Positions 45,100 to 54,327 of a stretch of 64,000 bases of DNA are shown here, piece by piece. Each line of letters starts with the position of its first letter. The stretch's first letter is position 1. Where the stretch lies: contig NZ_CP032869.1 of assembly GCF_003576455.2 (NCBI RefSeq), forward strand, positions 4,154,001 through 4,218,000, read 5' to 3'. The translations under genes and the position numbers were made by a program. Below the pieces are notes generated by a model. The model was not told the DNA's origin. It was given only the letters and a program-made list of their open reading frames with translations, and searched no databases. The stretch is from Mucilaginibacter celer (GTDB taxonomy: Bacteria; Bacteroidota; Bacteroidia; Sphingobacteriales; Sphingobacteriaceae).

Positions 45100-45915
45100 G
45101 AGATTGAGATTTAGTTGATTAATATATTTGATTTAAGCTTTTTGGTCGATAATTGGCGGGCTATGTTTTGAGATAATAAGATACGCACCTGCATGAAACC
45201 TGGTTACACAGAGCAGTTGTGAGATGGGCTCCGTTAAACAGATTTTTGTGAGATAAAATGCAGGAAGTTGAAAAATGTAAAGGTTTTATCATATAATCTT
45301 CTCGCGCGTAATTTTTAAACTTTTACCGTGTTACCACTATTTTGGGGCTTCCGTTATCAGAAAACCTCCCTGGTTAAAATGTTATAATAATATTAGATTC
45401 TGTACGCTTTCTGCTTTTGCAGAAATTTATATTGGCTATGGAACTAATGTAAATAGTGTGTACTGTATACACAAGTGGGAAAAACAGATTTGCAAATTAA
45501 TTATTTATAACCCATTTTATCCGTAAAAATTACAAATTGCAAACACTTTGTTAAAACATTATTAACAAGATACCTATTTTTTTAAAAATATCGCATTGCT
45601 AAATTGTTGCTATTATCAAATACCCGCCTCTAAAAAGTTATTAAAACAATAAATATCCATGTAACGGGCCTTTTACACTTCAATTTTAATCTCATTTTAA
45701 TCCCGTACGAAGCATTGTCAATAATTCATCAAAGTGTTAAAATATCATCATACCTGCCATATACTGTCAAGGCAACATTTATTATTAATGATCAATAATA
45801 AATGTTAAAAATACATTTCCTCACCCTGTATTTTTTCAACAATAAATGTTTAATTAACATTTATGGCAATCGATTTCACAACGCTAAACATCACGTATTG
45901 GCCATTTTTGTTAAA
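45100..45915. other. AT-rich intergenic region upstream of susC
   Basis: 816 bp with no gene-like frame on either strand. It contains a perfect hairpin at 45408-45425 (7-bp stem tttctgc/gcagaaa, tttt loop) and the dyad at 45457-45473, then T/A-rich DNA with several aaatgttaa-like runs (45790-45860). No clear TAnnTTTG promoter for susC was found. Confidence 0.6.
45457..45473. promoter_or_regulatory. operator candidate GTGTA-N5-TACAC upstream of susC
   Basis: TGTGTACTGTATACACA: 6-bp perfect half-sites with a 5-bp centre. The same half-sites and spacing recur at 48459-48473 between GH3 and the Nudix-type regulator, and both are followed by AA-(G/T)-TG. Candidate binding site of that regulator. 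Confidence 0.6.
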
Positions 45916-45950
45916 ATAAAAAAGCACCGGTAAAACTACTTACCGGTGCC
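45916..45950 (-). terminator. intrinsic terminator of the GH3 gene
   Basis: Minus strand stem ggcaccggtaa / ttaccggtgc followed by seven T. It separates GH3 from the susC transcript. Confidence 0.9.
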
Positions 45951-46029
45951 TCTGCAATATTTTTATGGTAAAAAAATACCTTTACAATTTTTAACAAAGT
46001 GCTAAAAATGTATTATACCATTTTGAGCC

Positions 46030-48336
46030 TCATTTAGCCCACCAAATCGATGCTTTGTGGGTATTTGACGAGTTTGTGCCTATCTGAACAACAAATTCAC
46101 CTGCCTCCCAATCATACTTCAACTGGCTGTTGTAAAATTTAAGCAGTTCGGTAGTAATTGTAAAGCTCACCTGCTTTGATTCGCCGGGCTGAAGATTTAC
46201 TTTCTGATAGTTTTTTAATTCTTTTACTGATCGGCTGATGCTTGCCACAGGATCGCTGATGTATAGCTGTACCACCTCTTCGCCCGCATATTTACCGGTA
46301 TTGGTTAAGGTAACCGTAGCGGTTAATGTTTCGTTACCTTTAAGCTTGGTTTTGCTCAAATTAACATCACTGTAATTAAAGGTGGTGTAGCTTAAGCCAT
46401 AACCAAATGGATAAAGCGGATCATTAGAGATATCAAGATAATTAGATTTGAACTTGGTAGGACCGCTGCTATAAGGCCTGCCGGTATTTTTGTGGTTATA
46501 ATAAATAGGTATCTGGCCTACGCTGCGCGGGAAAGTAGCGGTTAATTTACCGGCCGGGTTATAATCGCCAAATAAAACATCGGCAATGGCGTTACCTGCC
46601 TCTGATCCCGGAGCCCACACATCAAGGATAGCGCTGGCATGTTTATCCTCCCAGGTTAAGGTAAGCGGGCGGCCGTTAAATAATACAATCACCATTGGTT
46701 TGCCTAATTTTGAAAGCTCTTTCAGCATATTTTTCTGGCTTTCGGGAATATCAATATCCGAACGGCTTGATGATTCGCCCGACATGCTTTGCGATTCGCC
46801 AACAACGGCCACAATCACATCCGATTTTTTGGCAACATCAACTGCTTCCTGCAAAAGCTGGTCGGCTGGTTTAGGATCAACAGAAACCATTCCCGGGCCA
46901 AAATTTAAACGTTTAATAAATTCTGCATCTTCGGTAATGTTAGCACCTTTTGCATAGTTAACGGCAACATTGTTACCCACTACGTTTTTGATACCTTCCA
47001 TCACACTAACTGATTTTTGCCATTCGCCGGCAATAACCCAGGTACCCAGCATATCGCGGTGATTATCGGCCAGGGGGCCAACCAACGCTATGCTACCCGA
47101 TTTTTTTAAAGGCAGGGTTTCATTATCGTTCTTCAATAATACAAACGAATGTTTGGTGATCTCCCTTGCGGCAGCACGATTTGCCGGCGATAACTCTTCT
47201 TTAGCTTCCTTATCGGCATCCATCGATTTATATGGATTTTCGAACAGGCCTAATTTATATTTAGCCTCTAAAACACGCTGGCAGGCCAGATCAATTTCCT
47301 GCTGGGTGATTTTTTTCTGTGCAAGCGAGTTTTTCAGTGTTTTCAGGAAGCCCTCTCCCACCATATCCATATCCAAACCTGCTTTTAATGCTAAAGCAGA
47401 TACAGTTTGCAGATCGCCAAGACCGTGGGCTGTCATTTCGTTTACGGCAGTATAATCAGACACTACGAAACCTTTAAAACCCCATTGCCTCCTTAGCAAA
47501 TCGGTTAATAACCATTGGTTACCGGTTGCCGGTACTCCATCTACTGTGTTAAATGAACTCATGAAACTACCTGCACCGGCGTCAACAGCAGCTTTGTATG
47601 GCGGCAGGTAATCCTGGTACATTTTAATACGGCTCATATCTACCGTGTTATATTCACGACCTGCCTCGGCACCGCCATACAGCGCAAAGTGTTTTACGCA
47701 AGCCATAACCGCATCGGCATTTTTCATGCTGGCACCCTGGTAACCCTGCACCATAGCTTTGGCCACCTGCGAGCCGTACCATGGGTCCTCGCCCGAACCT
47801 TCGGAAATGCGGCCCCAGCGCGGATCGCGGGCTATATCAACCATAGGCGAAAATACCCAGTTAAGGCCCTCGCCGGTTGCTTCTTTTGCTGCAATTTGTG
47901 CCGATTGTTTAATCAGGTTCATATCCCAGGTTGCCGACATACCCAAAGGGATGGGGAAAATGGTGCGGTGACCGTGGATCACATCCAAACCAAAAATTAG
48001 CGGAATGTGCAACCTTGAGTTTTTTACTGCTATATCCTGGATTTGTCGGGTTTGCGCCGTACCCCAAACACCAAACACACCACCTATCGATCCTTTTTTA
48101 ATATTTTCTTCAACACCTTTATTTACTACCGAACCTGTTGTTGCCGCACCGATTGTTACCAGGTTAAGCTGACCGATTTTTTCATCAACCGTCATTTTGC
48201 TCATCAGGCTTTTTACATAGGTGTTCATTTTTGCGTCTTCAGTTTTGTTTTGGGCCGACACCTTATTATAAGGCAACAGCGCCACGCAAAGCGGCATTAC
48301 GGCAACGGCCAGCCGGCTCGAAAAATACTTTTTCAT
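46030..48336 (-). CDS. glycoside hydrolase family 3 beta-glucosidase (BglX-like)
   Basis: 768 aa, signal peptide ending KVSAQ (about residue 29), so periplasmic. GH3 N-terminal barrel with KHFALYGGAEAGREYN and the nucleophile Asp294 in GFVVSDYTAVNEM; the C-terminal alpha/beta sandwich (VIVAVVGESQSMSGESSSRSDIDIPESQ) supplies the acid/base; a fibronectin-III-like domain ends the protein. It releases glucose or a similar sugar from the non-reducing end of beta-glycosides. Divergent from the Nudix-type regulator with a shared dyad between, so probably under its control. Own terminator downstream. Confidence 0.95.
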   Translation of the reverse strand: MKKYFSSRLAVAVMPLCVALLPYNKVSAQNKTEDAKMNTYVKSLMSKMTVDEKIGQLNLVTIGAATTGSVVNKGVEENIKKGSIGGVFGVWGTAQTRQIQDIAVKNSRLHIPLIFGLDVIHGHRTIFPIPLGMSATWDMNLIKQSAQIAAKEATGEGLNWVFSPMVDIARDPRWGRISEGSGEDPWYGSQVAKAMVQGYQGASMKNADAVMACVKHFALYGGAEAGREYNTVDMSRIKMYQDYLPPYKAAVDAGAGSFMSSFNTVDGVPATGNQWLLTDLLRRQWGFKGFVVSDYTAVNEMTAHGLGDLQTVSALALKAGLDMDMVGEGFLKTLKNSLAQKKITQQEIDLACQRVLEAKYKLGLFENPYKSMDADKEAKEELSPANRAAAREITKHSFVLLKNDNETLPLKKSGSIALVGPLADNHRDMLGTWVIAGEWQKSVSVMEGIKNVVGNNVAVNYAKGANITEDAEFIKRLNFGPGMVSVDPKPADQLLQEAVDVAKKSDVIVAVVGESQSMSGESSSRSDIDIPESQKNMLKELSKLGKPMVIVLFNGRPLTLTWEDKHASAILDVWAPGSEAGNAIADVLFGDYNPAGKLTATFPRSVGQIPIYYNHKNTGRPYSSGPTKFKSNYLDISNDPLYPFGYGLSYTTFNYSDVNLSKTKLKGNETLTATVTLTNTGKYAGEEVVQLYISDPVASISRSVKELKNYQKVNLQPGESKQVSFTITTELLKFYNSQLKYDWEAGEFVVQIGTNSSNTHKASIWWAK

Positions 48337-48458
48337 TTTTTGAATTTATTGGGTAGTAAATAATTGGTTAACAAATATGACTAATAATCAGGGCATTTCA
48401 GCACCTGCATAAATATTTTTGGTAAATTTTAAATGTCGAAATTACAGCATTTATCATA

Positions 48459-48473
48459 GTGTATTAAGTACAC
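48459..48473. promoter_or_regulatory. operator candidate GTGTA-N5-TACAC between GH3 and its regulator
   Basis: GTGTATTAAGTACAC, 123 bp before the GH3 start and 53 bp before the regulator start in the divergent promoter gap. It shares half-sites, spacing and 3' flank with 45458-45472. Confidence 0.6.
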
Positions 48474-48525
48474 AATTGTAAATATTATAATTAAAAAATC
48501 AAACTTTATTTGTACAATAGCGCAA

Positions 48526-49287
48526 ATGTTAAGTAAACAGCAACTTATTGAATACAGCGAGGATGCCCGTAAAAACTACGTGAACCATATTTCTATTGAT
48601 TGTGTTGTATTTGGTTTTCATGAAGGGCAAATGAAAGTGCTGTTATTAAAAACTCACAACGAAGAGAAATGGTACCTGCCCGGAGGTTTTGTATTGAAAC
48701 AGGAACCGATAGACGATGCTGCCGACAGGATTTTGAAGGAGCGCACCGGTTTGGACAAGATTTTTTTACAGCAATTCAAGGTATTTGGCGATCCTGACCG
48801 CTCAAAAGTGCATAATGACATGTACCAGGGCTTGATTCCCCAGGAACAAAACTGGTTTTCGGGCCGGTTTATATCCATCGGATACTATGCCCTGGTTGAT
48901 TTTTTTGGTGTAAGCCCGCAACAGGATCAGTTTTCAGAACTATGTACCTGGCGCGACCTTGATGACATGCCCGAAATGGAGCTTGATCATGAAAATATTT
49001 ACAAAACTGCATTGGATACACTGCGGCTGCAACTTAACTATCAGCCCATAGGTTACAACTTGATGCCTAAGGAGTTTACCATGCCCGAGTTGCAAAAGCT
49101 ATATGAAACCATTTTGGGTAAAAAGCTGGACAGGCGTAATTTTCAACGCCGCATATTAGGTTTCGGCATATTGAACAGATCTGAACAACCACGCAAAGGC
49201 GGCGCGCATAAGGCTCCTTATTTATATTCGTTTGATTTGGAGAATTATCAGCACGCTTTAACCGAAGGATTTAAGGGGGGATGGTAA
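48526..49287 (+). CDS. Nudix-domain transcriptional regulator (NrtR/AraR-like)
   Basis: 253 aa. The N-terminal Nudix fold (about 18-150) has the box at 54-76, but RExxEE reads Arg68-Ile-Leu-Lys-Glu72-Arg73, so two metal-binding glutamates are gone and hydrolysis is unlikely. The C-terminal winged helix (about 175-245; FTMPELQKLYETILGKKLDRRNFQRRI) is the DNA-binding part of NrtR-type regulators. In Bacteroides, proteins of this kind (AraR) control sugar use. Divergent to GH3 with an operator-like dyad between, so likely its regulator. Effector probably a sugar or sugar phosphate, not shown. Confidence 0.9.
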   Translation: MLSKQQLIEYSEDARKNYVNHISIDCVVFGFHEGQMKVLLLKTHNEEKWYLPGGFVLKQEPIDDAADRILKERTGLDKIFLQQFKVFGDPDRSKVHNDMYQGLIPQEQNWFSGRFISIGYYALVDFFGVSPQQDQFSELCTWRDLDDMPEMELDHENIYKTALDTLRLQLNYQPIGYNLMPKEFTMPELQKLYETILGKKLDRRNFQRRILGFGILNRSEQPRKGGAHKAPYLYSFDLENYQHALTEGFKGGW

Positions 49288-49309
49288 AAATCTGCTTATC
49301 GCTCCCGCT

Positions 49310-49552
49310 TTAAACGGCCGGGGGCGTATACTCCAGTTTCACCTGCACATTCAAATCCTCGTGCATGCTGGCAAATTGTTTGGGGTTACGGGTAAAATCG
49401 GCATCGGTATCCATATAAATATTGGTGATGCGCACCAATTCGGGATGTTTATCAGTACCTATATTATAGGTAAGGCCTTCGCTGCTCTCTAATTGTTGCT
49501 TTAGTACAAGATATTGCTTACCTGTTATTATGATCATTTTTTCGGCAGTCAT
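49310..49552 (-). CDS. small hypothetical protein
   Basis: 80 aa from ATG 49552, soluble, no signal. It begins with a short beta segment (KMIIITGKQYLVLKQQLE), then TYNIGTDKHPELVRITNIYMDTDADF, and ends with VQVKLEYTPP. No family recognised. It is convergent with the Nudix-type regulator gene (22 bp between stops) and divergent from the M1 peptidase gene. Codon use looks native. Confidence 0.55.
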   Translation of the reverse strand: MTAEKMIIITGKQYLVLKQQLESSEGLTYNIGTDKHPELVRITNIYMDTDADFTRNPKQFASMHEDLNVQVKLEYTPPAV

Positions 49553-49691
49553 CGTATTAAGTTTATTGTTGTTGAAGTACCCCATCCGTTGCTTTTACCG
49601 CAAACTGTATAATCGCAAAATTATAGCATATACGCTTTAGGATAGGGTTTGTTATATTTACTTCAAATATAACTCATATACATCCGCATAA

Positions 49692-51566
49692 ATGATCAGG
49701 ATAAAAAATTTACTGCCGGTATTTTTATTATTTGGCAGCACCACAATTTTCGCGCAGCAAACATTGCCTATTGCTGTTAATCTGCAAAAAACCTACACCA
49801 AAGGCACACGCACCCCAGCCGGAGCCCCCGGTAAAAACTACTGGCAAAACACTGCCGACTATGCCATTAAAGTAAAATTCGATCCCAAAACACACCTGGT
49901 AAGCGGTACCGTTGGTATCGATTATATTAACAATAGTCCCGATAGTTTAAAAAGAGTGCAGTTTAAACTTTATCCCAACCTGTACAAAAAGGCTGTTCCG
50001 CATCAGTCAAACATCTCACCTGCCGATTTAACCGATGGCGTACACATCAGTAGCCTAAGCATAAATAATCAGCCGCAGGATAGCACCCATCGCCGCGTTA
50101 ACGGCACCAATATGACGCTGCGCGTTAAACCCATCGCCCCGAAACAAAAAGTGCATTTTGATATTGCTTACTCATATACCTTAAATCAAGGTTCGCATAT
50201 CCGCACCGGGCAAATTGATACCGGTGCATTCTTCGTAGCATATTTCTTTCCGCGGGTGGCCGTTTATGATGATATTGACGGATGGAATGATTATCCATAC
50301 ACAGGTTCGCAGGAATTTTATAACGATTTTTGCCATTTCAGCGCCGAGATCACGGTTCCCGGCGATTATAAAGTATGGGCAACCGGCGATTTGAAAAACC
50401 CTGATGATGTTTACAACTCCCGCATTATTAAACGAATAGCCGACGCTTGTGTAAGCGATAAAGTGACGGACGTAATTACTGAGGAAGATGTTAAAGCCGG
50501 CGATATCACCAAAAAAGCGCCAACCCATACCTGGAAGTTTGAAGCCGACAGCGTTACCGATTTTGTTTTTGCCACAAGCAATCATTATTTATGGAAAGCA
50601 TCCAGCCTGGTTGTCGATCCTAAAACCGGCAGACGTACACGTGTTGACGCTGTGTTTAACCCCAGCCACAAGGATTACTACGCCGTGGTTGATTACGCCC
50701 GCAAAACCGTAGAGGTGATGAGCTACAAATTTCCGAAATGGCCATTTCCATACCAGCACGAAACCGTTTTTGACGGATTAGACCAGATGGAATACCCCAT
50801 GATGGTGAACGATAATCCGCTGGAGGATAAAACAGATGCCATCACCTTAACCGATCATGAAATATTCCATACCATGTTTCCGTTTTATATGGGTATTAAC
50901 GAAACCAAGTACGGCTGGATGGACGAAGGCTGGGCCACCATTGGCGAATGGCTGGTAAGCCCCGAGATAGATCACTCGATTGTTGACCCTTACGGAGTAG
51001 CCGCTGTTGAACAAACTGCAGGACAGGAAGTTGATGTGCCGGTTATGACGCTTACCCCCGCCCTTATTGGCGCGGCCGGTTTTACCGATAGCTACCCGAA
51101 GCCTGCAATGGCGTATTTATATGTTAAAGATATGCTGGGCGATGAACTGTTTAACAAGGCCCTGCACTACTACATTGCCCAATGGCATGGTAAACACCCT
51201 ATGCCTTATGATTTTTTTAACTGCATGAACACTGGTGCGGGTGTTAATATGAACTGGTTTTGGAAGGCCTGGTTTTTTGATAACGGGGTAACAGATTTGG
51301 GTATTGGAAAAGTAAATAACACAGGCGATAAATACAGCGTAGTGATTAACAAAGTTGGCAGTAAACCCATACCGGTTAATTTAACCGTTTATTATGCGGA
51401 TGGAAGCACCCAACTTGTACATAAAAGCATTGCCGTATGGCGAACAGGCAACACCAGTACCAGGGTTGATTTTGCAGCTAAAAAAGCTGTTAAAAAACTG
51501 GTGTTAGGTACAACTTATGATCCGGATAGTAACAAGAAAGACAATGTGTGGATGAAAGCCAACTAA
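49692..51566 (+). CDS. M1-family zinc metallopeptidase
   Basis: 624 aa, signal peptide ending IFAQQ. The gluzincin motif HEIFH (389-393) with the third zinc ligand Glu412 exactly 18 residues on (HExxH-X18-E) is intact, and DGLDQMEYPMM replaces the classical GAMEN exopeptidase loop with a variant. The N-terminal part is the saddle-like beta domain of aminopeptidase N. It probably trims peptides from their N-termini in the periplasm or outside. Transcribed alone; a repeat-rich gap follows. Confidence 0.92.
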   Translation: MIRIKNLLPVFLLFGSTTIFAQQTLPIAVNLQKTYTKGTRTPAGAPGKNYWQNTADYAIKVKFDPKTHLVSGTVGIDYINNSPDSLKRVQFKLYPNLYKKAVPHQSNISPADLTDGVHISSLSINNQPQDSTHRRVNGTNMTLRVKPIAPKQKVHFDIAYSYTLNQGSHIRTGQIDTGAFFVAYFFPRVAVYDDIDGWNDYPYTGSQEFYNDFCHFSAEITVPGDYKVWATGDLKNPDDVYNSRIIKRIADACVSDKVTDVITEEDVKAGDITKKAPTHTWKFEADSVTDFVFATSNHYLWKASSLVVDPKTGRRTRVDAVFNPSHKDYYAVVDYARKTVEVMSYKFPKWPFPYQHETVFDGLDQMEYPMMVNDNPLEDKTDAITLTDHEIFHTMFPFYMGINETKYGWMDEGWATIGEWLVSPEIDHSIVDPYGVAAVEQTAGQEVDVPVMTLTPALIGAAGFTDSYPKPAMAYLYVKDMLGDELFNKALHYYIAQWHGKHPMPYDFFNCMNTGAGVNMNWFWKAWFFDNGVTDLGIGKVNNTGDKYSVVINKVGSKPIPVNLTVYYADGSTQLVHKSIAVWRTGNTSTRVDFAAKKAVKKLVLGTTYDPDSNKKDNVWMKAN

Positions 51567-51583
51567 TTAGCTCTCCTCCTCGC

Positions 51584-51716
51584 AGTTCGCGTCTTCACGT
51601 CTGGCTGCTATAAAGGCTTGCGGTCGTGAAGACAGGAGCCGCAGGGAAAAATATTCACCTCCACCTCACCGGGCGTGTCTTCACGCCCGGTTGCTAAAAG
51701 GATTGTAGTCGTGGAC
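51584..51716. repeat. degenerate nested-palindrome element, locus 4
   Basis: Within the 322-bp gap after the M1 gene. 9-bp arms gtcttcacg/cgtgaagac (51591-51599 and 51625-51633), a strong hairpin at 51668-51691 with 10-bp arms accgggcgtg/cacgcccggt and a 4-nt loop, and ctcgcag / ctgcgag near the two ends. Same general layout as the other nested elements but eroded. Confidence 0.65.
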
Positions 51717-51729
51717 CTGCGAGAGAATA

Positions 51730-51758
51730 AAAAGGGAGCTTTTCGATCCCTTTTTATT
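51730..51758. terminator. intrinsic terminator
   Basis: Stem aaaaaggga / tcccttttt around gcttttcga, ending in a T-rich tail. Follows the M1 peptidase gene and the repeat. Confidence 0.75.
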
Positions 51759-51888
51759 TAGGCATCTACAATACACAGACCTGACCTATCAATTATTTAA
51801 AAAAACAGGTATATGTACTTACATACTTACAATCAAATTTTATAAATTTGAATTACGCATCCACCAGTTAACCTAAAAATTTTTATTT

Positions 51889-52932
51889 ATGGATTTTTTA
51901 AAGGCGATATATGATCATATAACCGGCTTTTTTGGCTTAGGAAACTTATACAACATCATCAAATCCGGCGATTATAGCAAATTTTTATCCTGGGATGGTG
52001 TTACAGCCGTTTTGGGGCCAATGCTGCCTGTATTGTTAGTTGTTGAAATTATCCGCGGTGCCTTTTATAAAAAATTTAAGGTTATCCACTACAAAATCTC
52101 GTTCTGGACTTATGTGCTAAATGCTTTTATCGGCACAGTGTTATCAATCGCTATGGTAACATTGTGCATAGGCTTCTTCTCGCGGTTTGCTTTATTCAAC
52201 ACCACCTTTACCTGGTACTGGTTTATTTACGGATATATTGTTTGGGAGTTTGCCCATTTCTGGTACCACTACCTTGCACACAAAGTACGCATCCTGTGGT
52301 GCCTCCACTCCACCCATCACGCTCCCGAAAGCATGAATCTTTCGGTTACCTTTGCACATTTCTTTTTAGAAGCTCCTTATGCCGATTTGATCCGCACCAG
52401 CATTTGCATTTTATTAGGCGTAAATCCGCCCATGCTGTTTGTAATTATGTTTGTGGATGGTTTTTGGGGATCAATGATCCACATAGGCGAAAATTTGATT
52501 GAAGACGGGCGCTTAGGTTTTTTAAATAAGATAGTACTTACCCCTTCGCACCACCGGGTGCACCATGCGCGTAACCCGCTGTATATGGATACCAATTTTT
52601 GCAATTTGCTGCCCATTTGGGATAAAGTGTTCGGAACTTTTCAGAATGAGGACAGGAAGATCCCGATAGAATATGGCATCAGTCGCCCAATGATTAAAAA
52701 CAGTTTTTTGGATGCTTATTTTGGAGAGATCATCGCCCTGGCTAAAGATGTTCATAAAGCACCGGGCATTAAAAATAAATTCCTGTACATCGTGATGCCT
52801 CCCGGCTGGAGCCATACCGGCGATCATAAAATGACTACGGTGGTGAAGAAGGCTTATTTTGAATCGTTGGTTAAGAATGATGGAGAGGAAAAGGACACTG
52901 TGGGGCAAGGAGAAAAGGCGGAGGTTATATAA
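51889..52932 (+). CDS. sterol desaturase/fatty acid hydroxylase-family membrane enzyme
   Basis: 347 aa with four or more transmembrane helices (about 40-57, 70-100, 107-125 and a later pair). The di-iron histidine clusters are present: H123-x3-H127-x3-H131, H140-x2-HH144 and HHRVHH near 221-226. The family inserts oxygen or double bonds into lipids using O2 and a reductant. The C-terminal 30 residues are charged and probably disordered. Lipid substrate unknown. It stands alone between a terminator and a nested-palindrome element. Confidence 0.9.
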   Translation: MDFLKAIYDHITGFFGLGNLYNIIKSGDYSKFLSWDGVTAVLGPMLPVLLVVEIIRGAFYKKFKVIHYKISFWTYVLNAFIGTVLSIAMVTLCIGFFSRFALFNTTFTWYWFIYGYIVWEFAHFWYHYLAHKVRILWCLHSTHHAPESMNLSVTFAHFFLEAPYADLIRTSICILLGVNPPMLFVIMFVDGFWGSMIHIGENLIEDGRLGFLNKIVLTPSHHRVHHARNPLYMDTNFCNLLPIWDKVFGTFQNEDRKIPIEYGISRPMIKNSFLDAYFGEIIALAKDVHKAPGIKNKFLYIVMPPGWSHTGDHKMTTVVKKAYFESLVKNDGEEKDTVGQGEKAEVI

Positions 52933-52952
52933 AATCGCAAGAATTAAAGCAC

Positions 52953-53127
52953 TGGTCGAAGTTTAGCGATAGCGTAACTTCGTCCTAAAGTGGCGGAAGC
53001 ATTCTGCTTCCGGGTTGCTGCATCAAATACCTTCCAAGCCTGAAAAGATTAAGTGAAATTTGTAAAAGTTAAGCTGAAAGCTTAACACAGTTTAGGTCGA
53101 AGTTACGCTATCGCTAAACTTCAACCA
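52953..53127. repeat. nested-palindrome element, locus 5
   Basis: 37-bp outer arms (52953-52989 and 53091-53127; two mismatches) enclose hairpins at 52994-53012 (8-bp stem, TTC loop) and 53068-53086 (8-bp stem, GAA loop). A second copy in reverse orientation is at 58775-58921: arms and both hairpin words are conserved while the DNA between them differs. Confidence 0.92.
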
Positions 53128-53214
53128 GATATCGGGTTTAGGCGACAAGCAGTCGCCCCTATATTGCCACTCGACAGCACCGGGTTCCTTCACAGGCAAT
53201 CCCATCCCAACCGT

Positions 53215-54198
53215 CTAATTCTCCAACACCGCCCTCCGGCAATACTTATTCCGGTAATCCTGCGGTGTTAAACCGGTTATCCGCTTAAAGATCTTCCTGA
53301 AAGTTTTCAGGTCATTGTAACCCACCTTATACATCAATTCGCTAACGTTGAAATTGGTCTTCTCCAACCCTTTTTTTACCGATTCAATTTTCACCTTTTG
53401 CAGGTACTCCATCGGGGTGTTTTGGGTAGCGCTTTTAAACCTGCGAATAAAATTGCGCTTGCTCATATTGGTTTGCCCGGCAATTTCTTCAACCGAAATA
53501 GGTAGGTGGTAATTATTTTCGATAAACAACTGCGAGCGCCTGATCTCCTGGTCTTCGTGCTGATGCTGCCCCTCAAACACCTGGAAATGCGCCTGGCTGG
53601 TACGGTCGATATCCAGCGAGAACATTTTACTGGCCCAGATACCTACATCTCTGCCGCAATATTTTTCAATCAAATAAAGCACCAGGTTCATGCTCGAAAA
53701 AGCACCGCCGCTGGTGTAGGTGCCATCTTTATCGGTGGTTACCATATCGGCCAGGATAGTTACTTTGGGGTATCGGCGCTTCATATCGTCAACAGCTACC
53801 CAATGCGTTGTGCAGGGTTTACCATCCAACACACCGGCTTCGGCCAAAAAATAGCTGCCGAAGCAAAGGCTCGCTACTTCGGCCCCCTTATCGTACATGC
53901 TTGCAATAAAATCAATCAGTTTTTTGTTTTTCCGCATTACCAAATCGGGTGGACCGTAAAAGGCGGGAGCTATCACCAGGTCGATATCGGTTATTTCATC
54001 AATAGTTTTAAAACCGGTAAACTGTGCAGGGAAATACAGCAGGTTGTTATTAATCTTTTCGCCAACAAGCATTACGCGAAAAGCCTCGGTTTTGCCACTT
54101 TCAACCAAAAAACGATTGGTATGCCTCACCATATCCAGTACGCCCGATATGGTTGAAAGATTAATATCCTCGTGAATAAGCAGTGCTATTTCCTTCAT
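53215..54198 (-). CDS. GlxA-type transcriptional regulator (DJ-1/PfpI plus AraC domain)
   Basis: 327 aa. The N-terminal DJ-1/PfpI-like domain (about 1-190) has the nucleophile-elbow Cys112 in VASLCFGSYFLAEAG; the C-terminal AraC/XylS domain has two helix-turn-helix units (ISVEEIAGQTNMSKRNFIRRFK and FNVSELMYKVGYNDLKTFRKIFKRITGLTPQDYR). This architecture senses a small molecule and regulates nearby or distant catabolic genes. No obvious target operon is adjacent; the ankyrin gene upstream is on the same strand 129 bp away. Confidence 0.93.
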   Translation of the reverse strand: MKEIALLIHEDINLSTISGVLDMVRHTNRFLVESGKTEAFRVMLVGEKINNNLLYFPAQFTGFKTIDEITDIDLVIAPAFYGPPDLVMRKNKKLIDFIASMYDKGAEVASLCFGSYFLAEAGVLDGKPCTTHWVAVDDMKRRYPKVTILADMVTTDKDGTYTSGGAFSSMNLVLYLIEKYCGRDVGIWASKMFSLDIDRTSQAHFQVFEGQHQHEDQEIRRSQLFIENNYHLPISVEEIAGQTNMSKRNFIRRFKSATQNTPMEYLQKVKIESVKKGLEKTNFNVSELMYKVGYNDLKTFRKIFKRITGLTPQDYRNKYCRRAVLEN

Positions 54199-54327
54199 TT
54201 GCTATGATCCGGTTTCTATACAAATATATAAAAGCGCCCGTCATACCAATGCCTTACCAGCCACAAAAAACGTTTGACCGCCGTAAAAACCTATCGCTTA
54301 ACCAGTTTAATATTAAGCGTTTAAACA

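Noticed and set aside
45100..46029. Hidden small gene in the 930-bp gap.
   Set aside because: No open frame with start, ribosome site and normal codon use on either strand; the DNA is AT-rich and looks regulatory.
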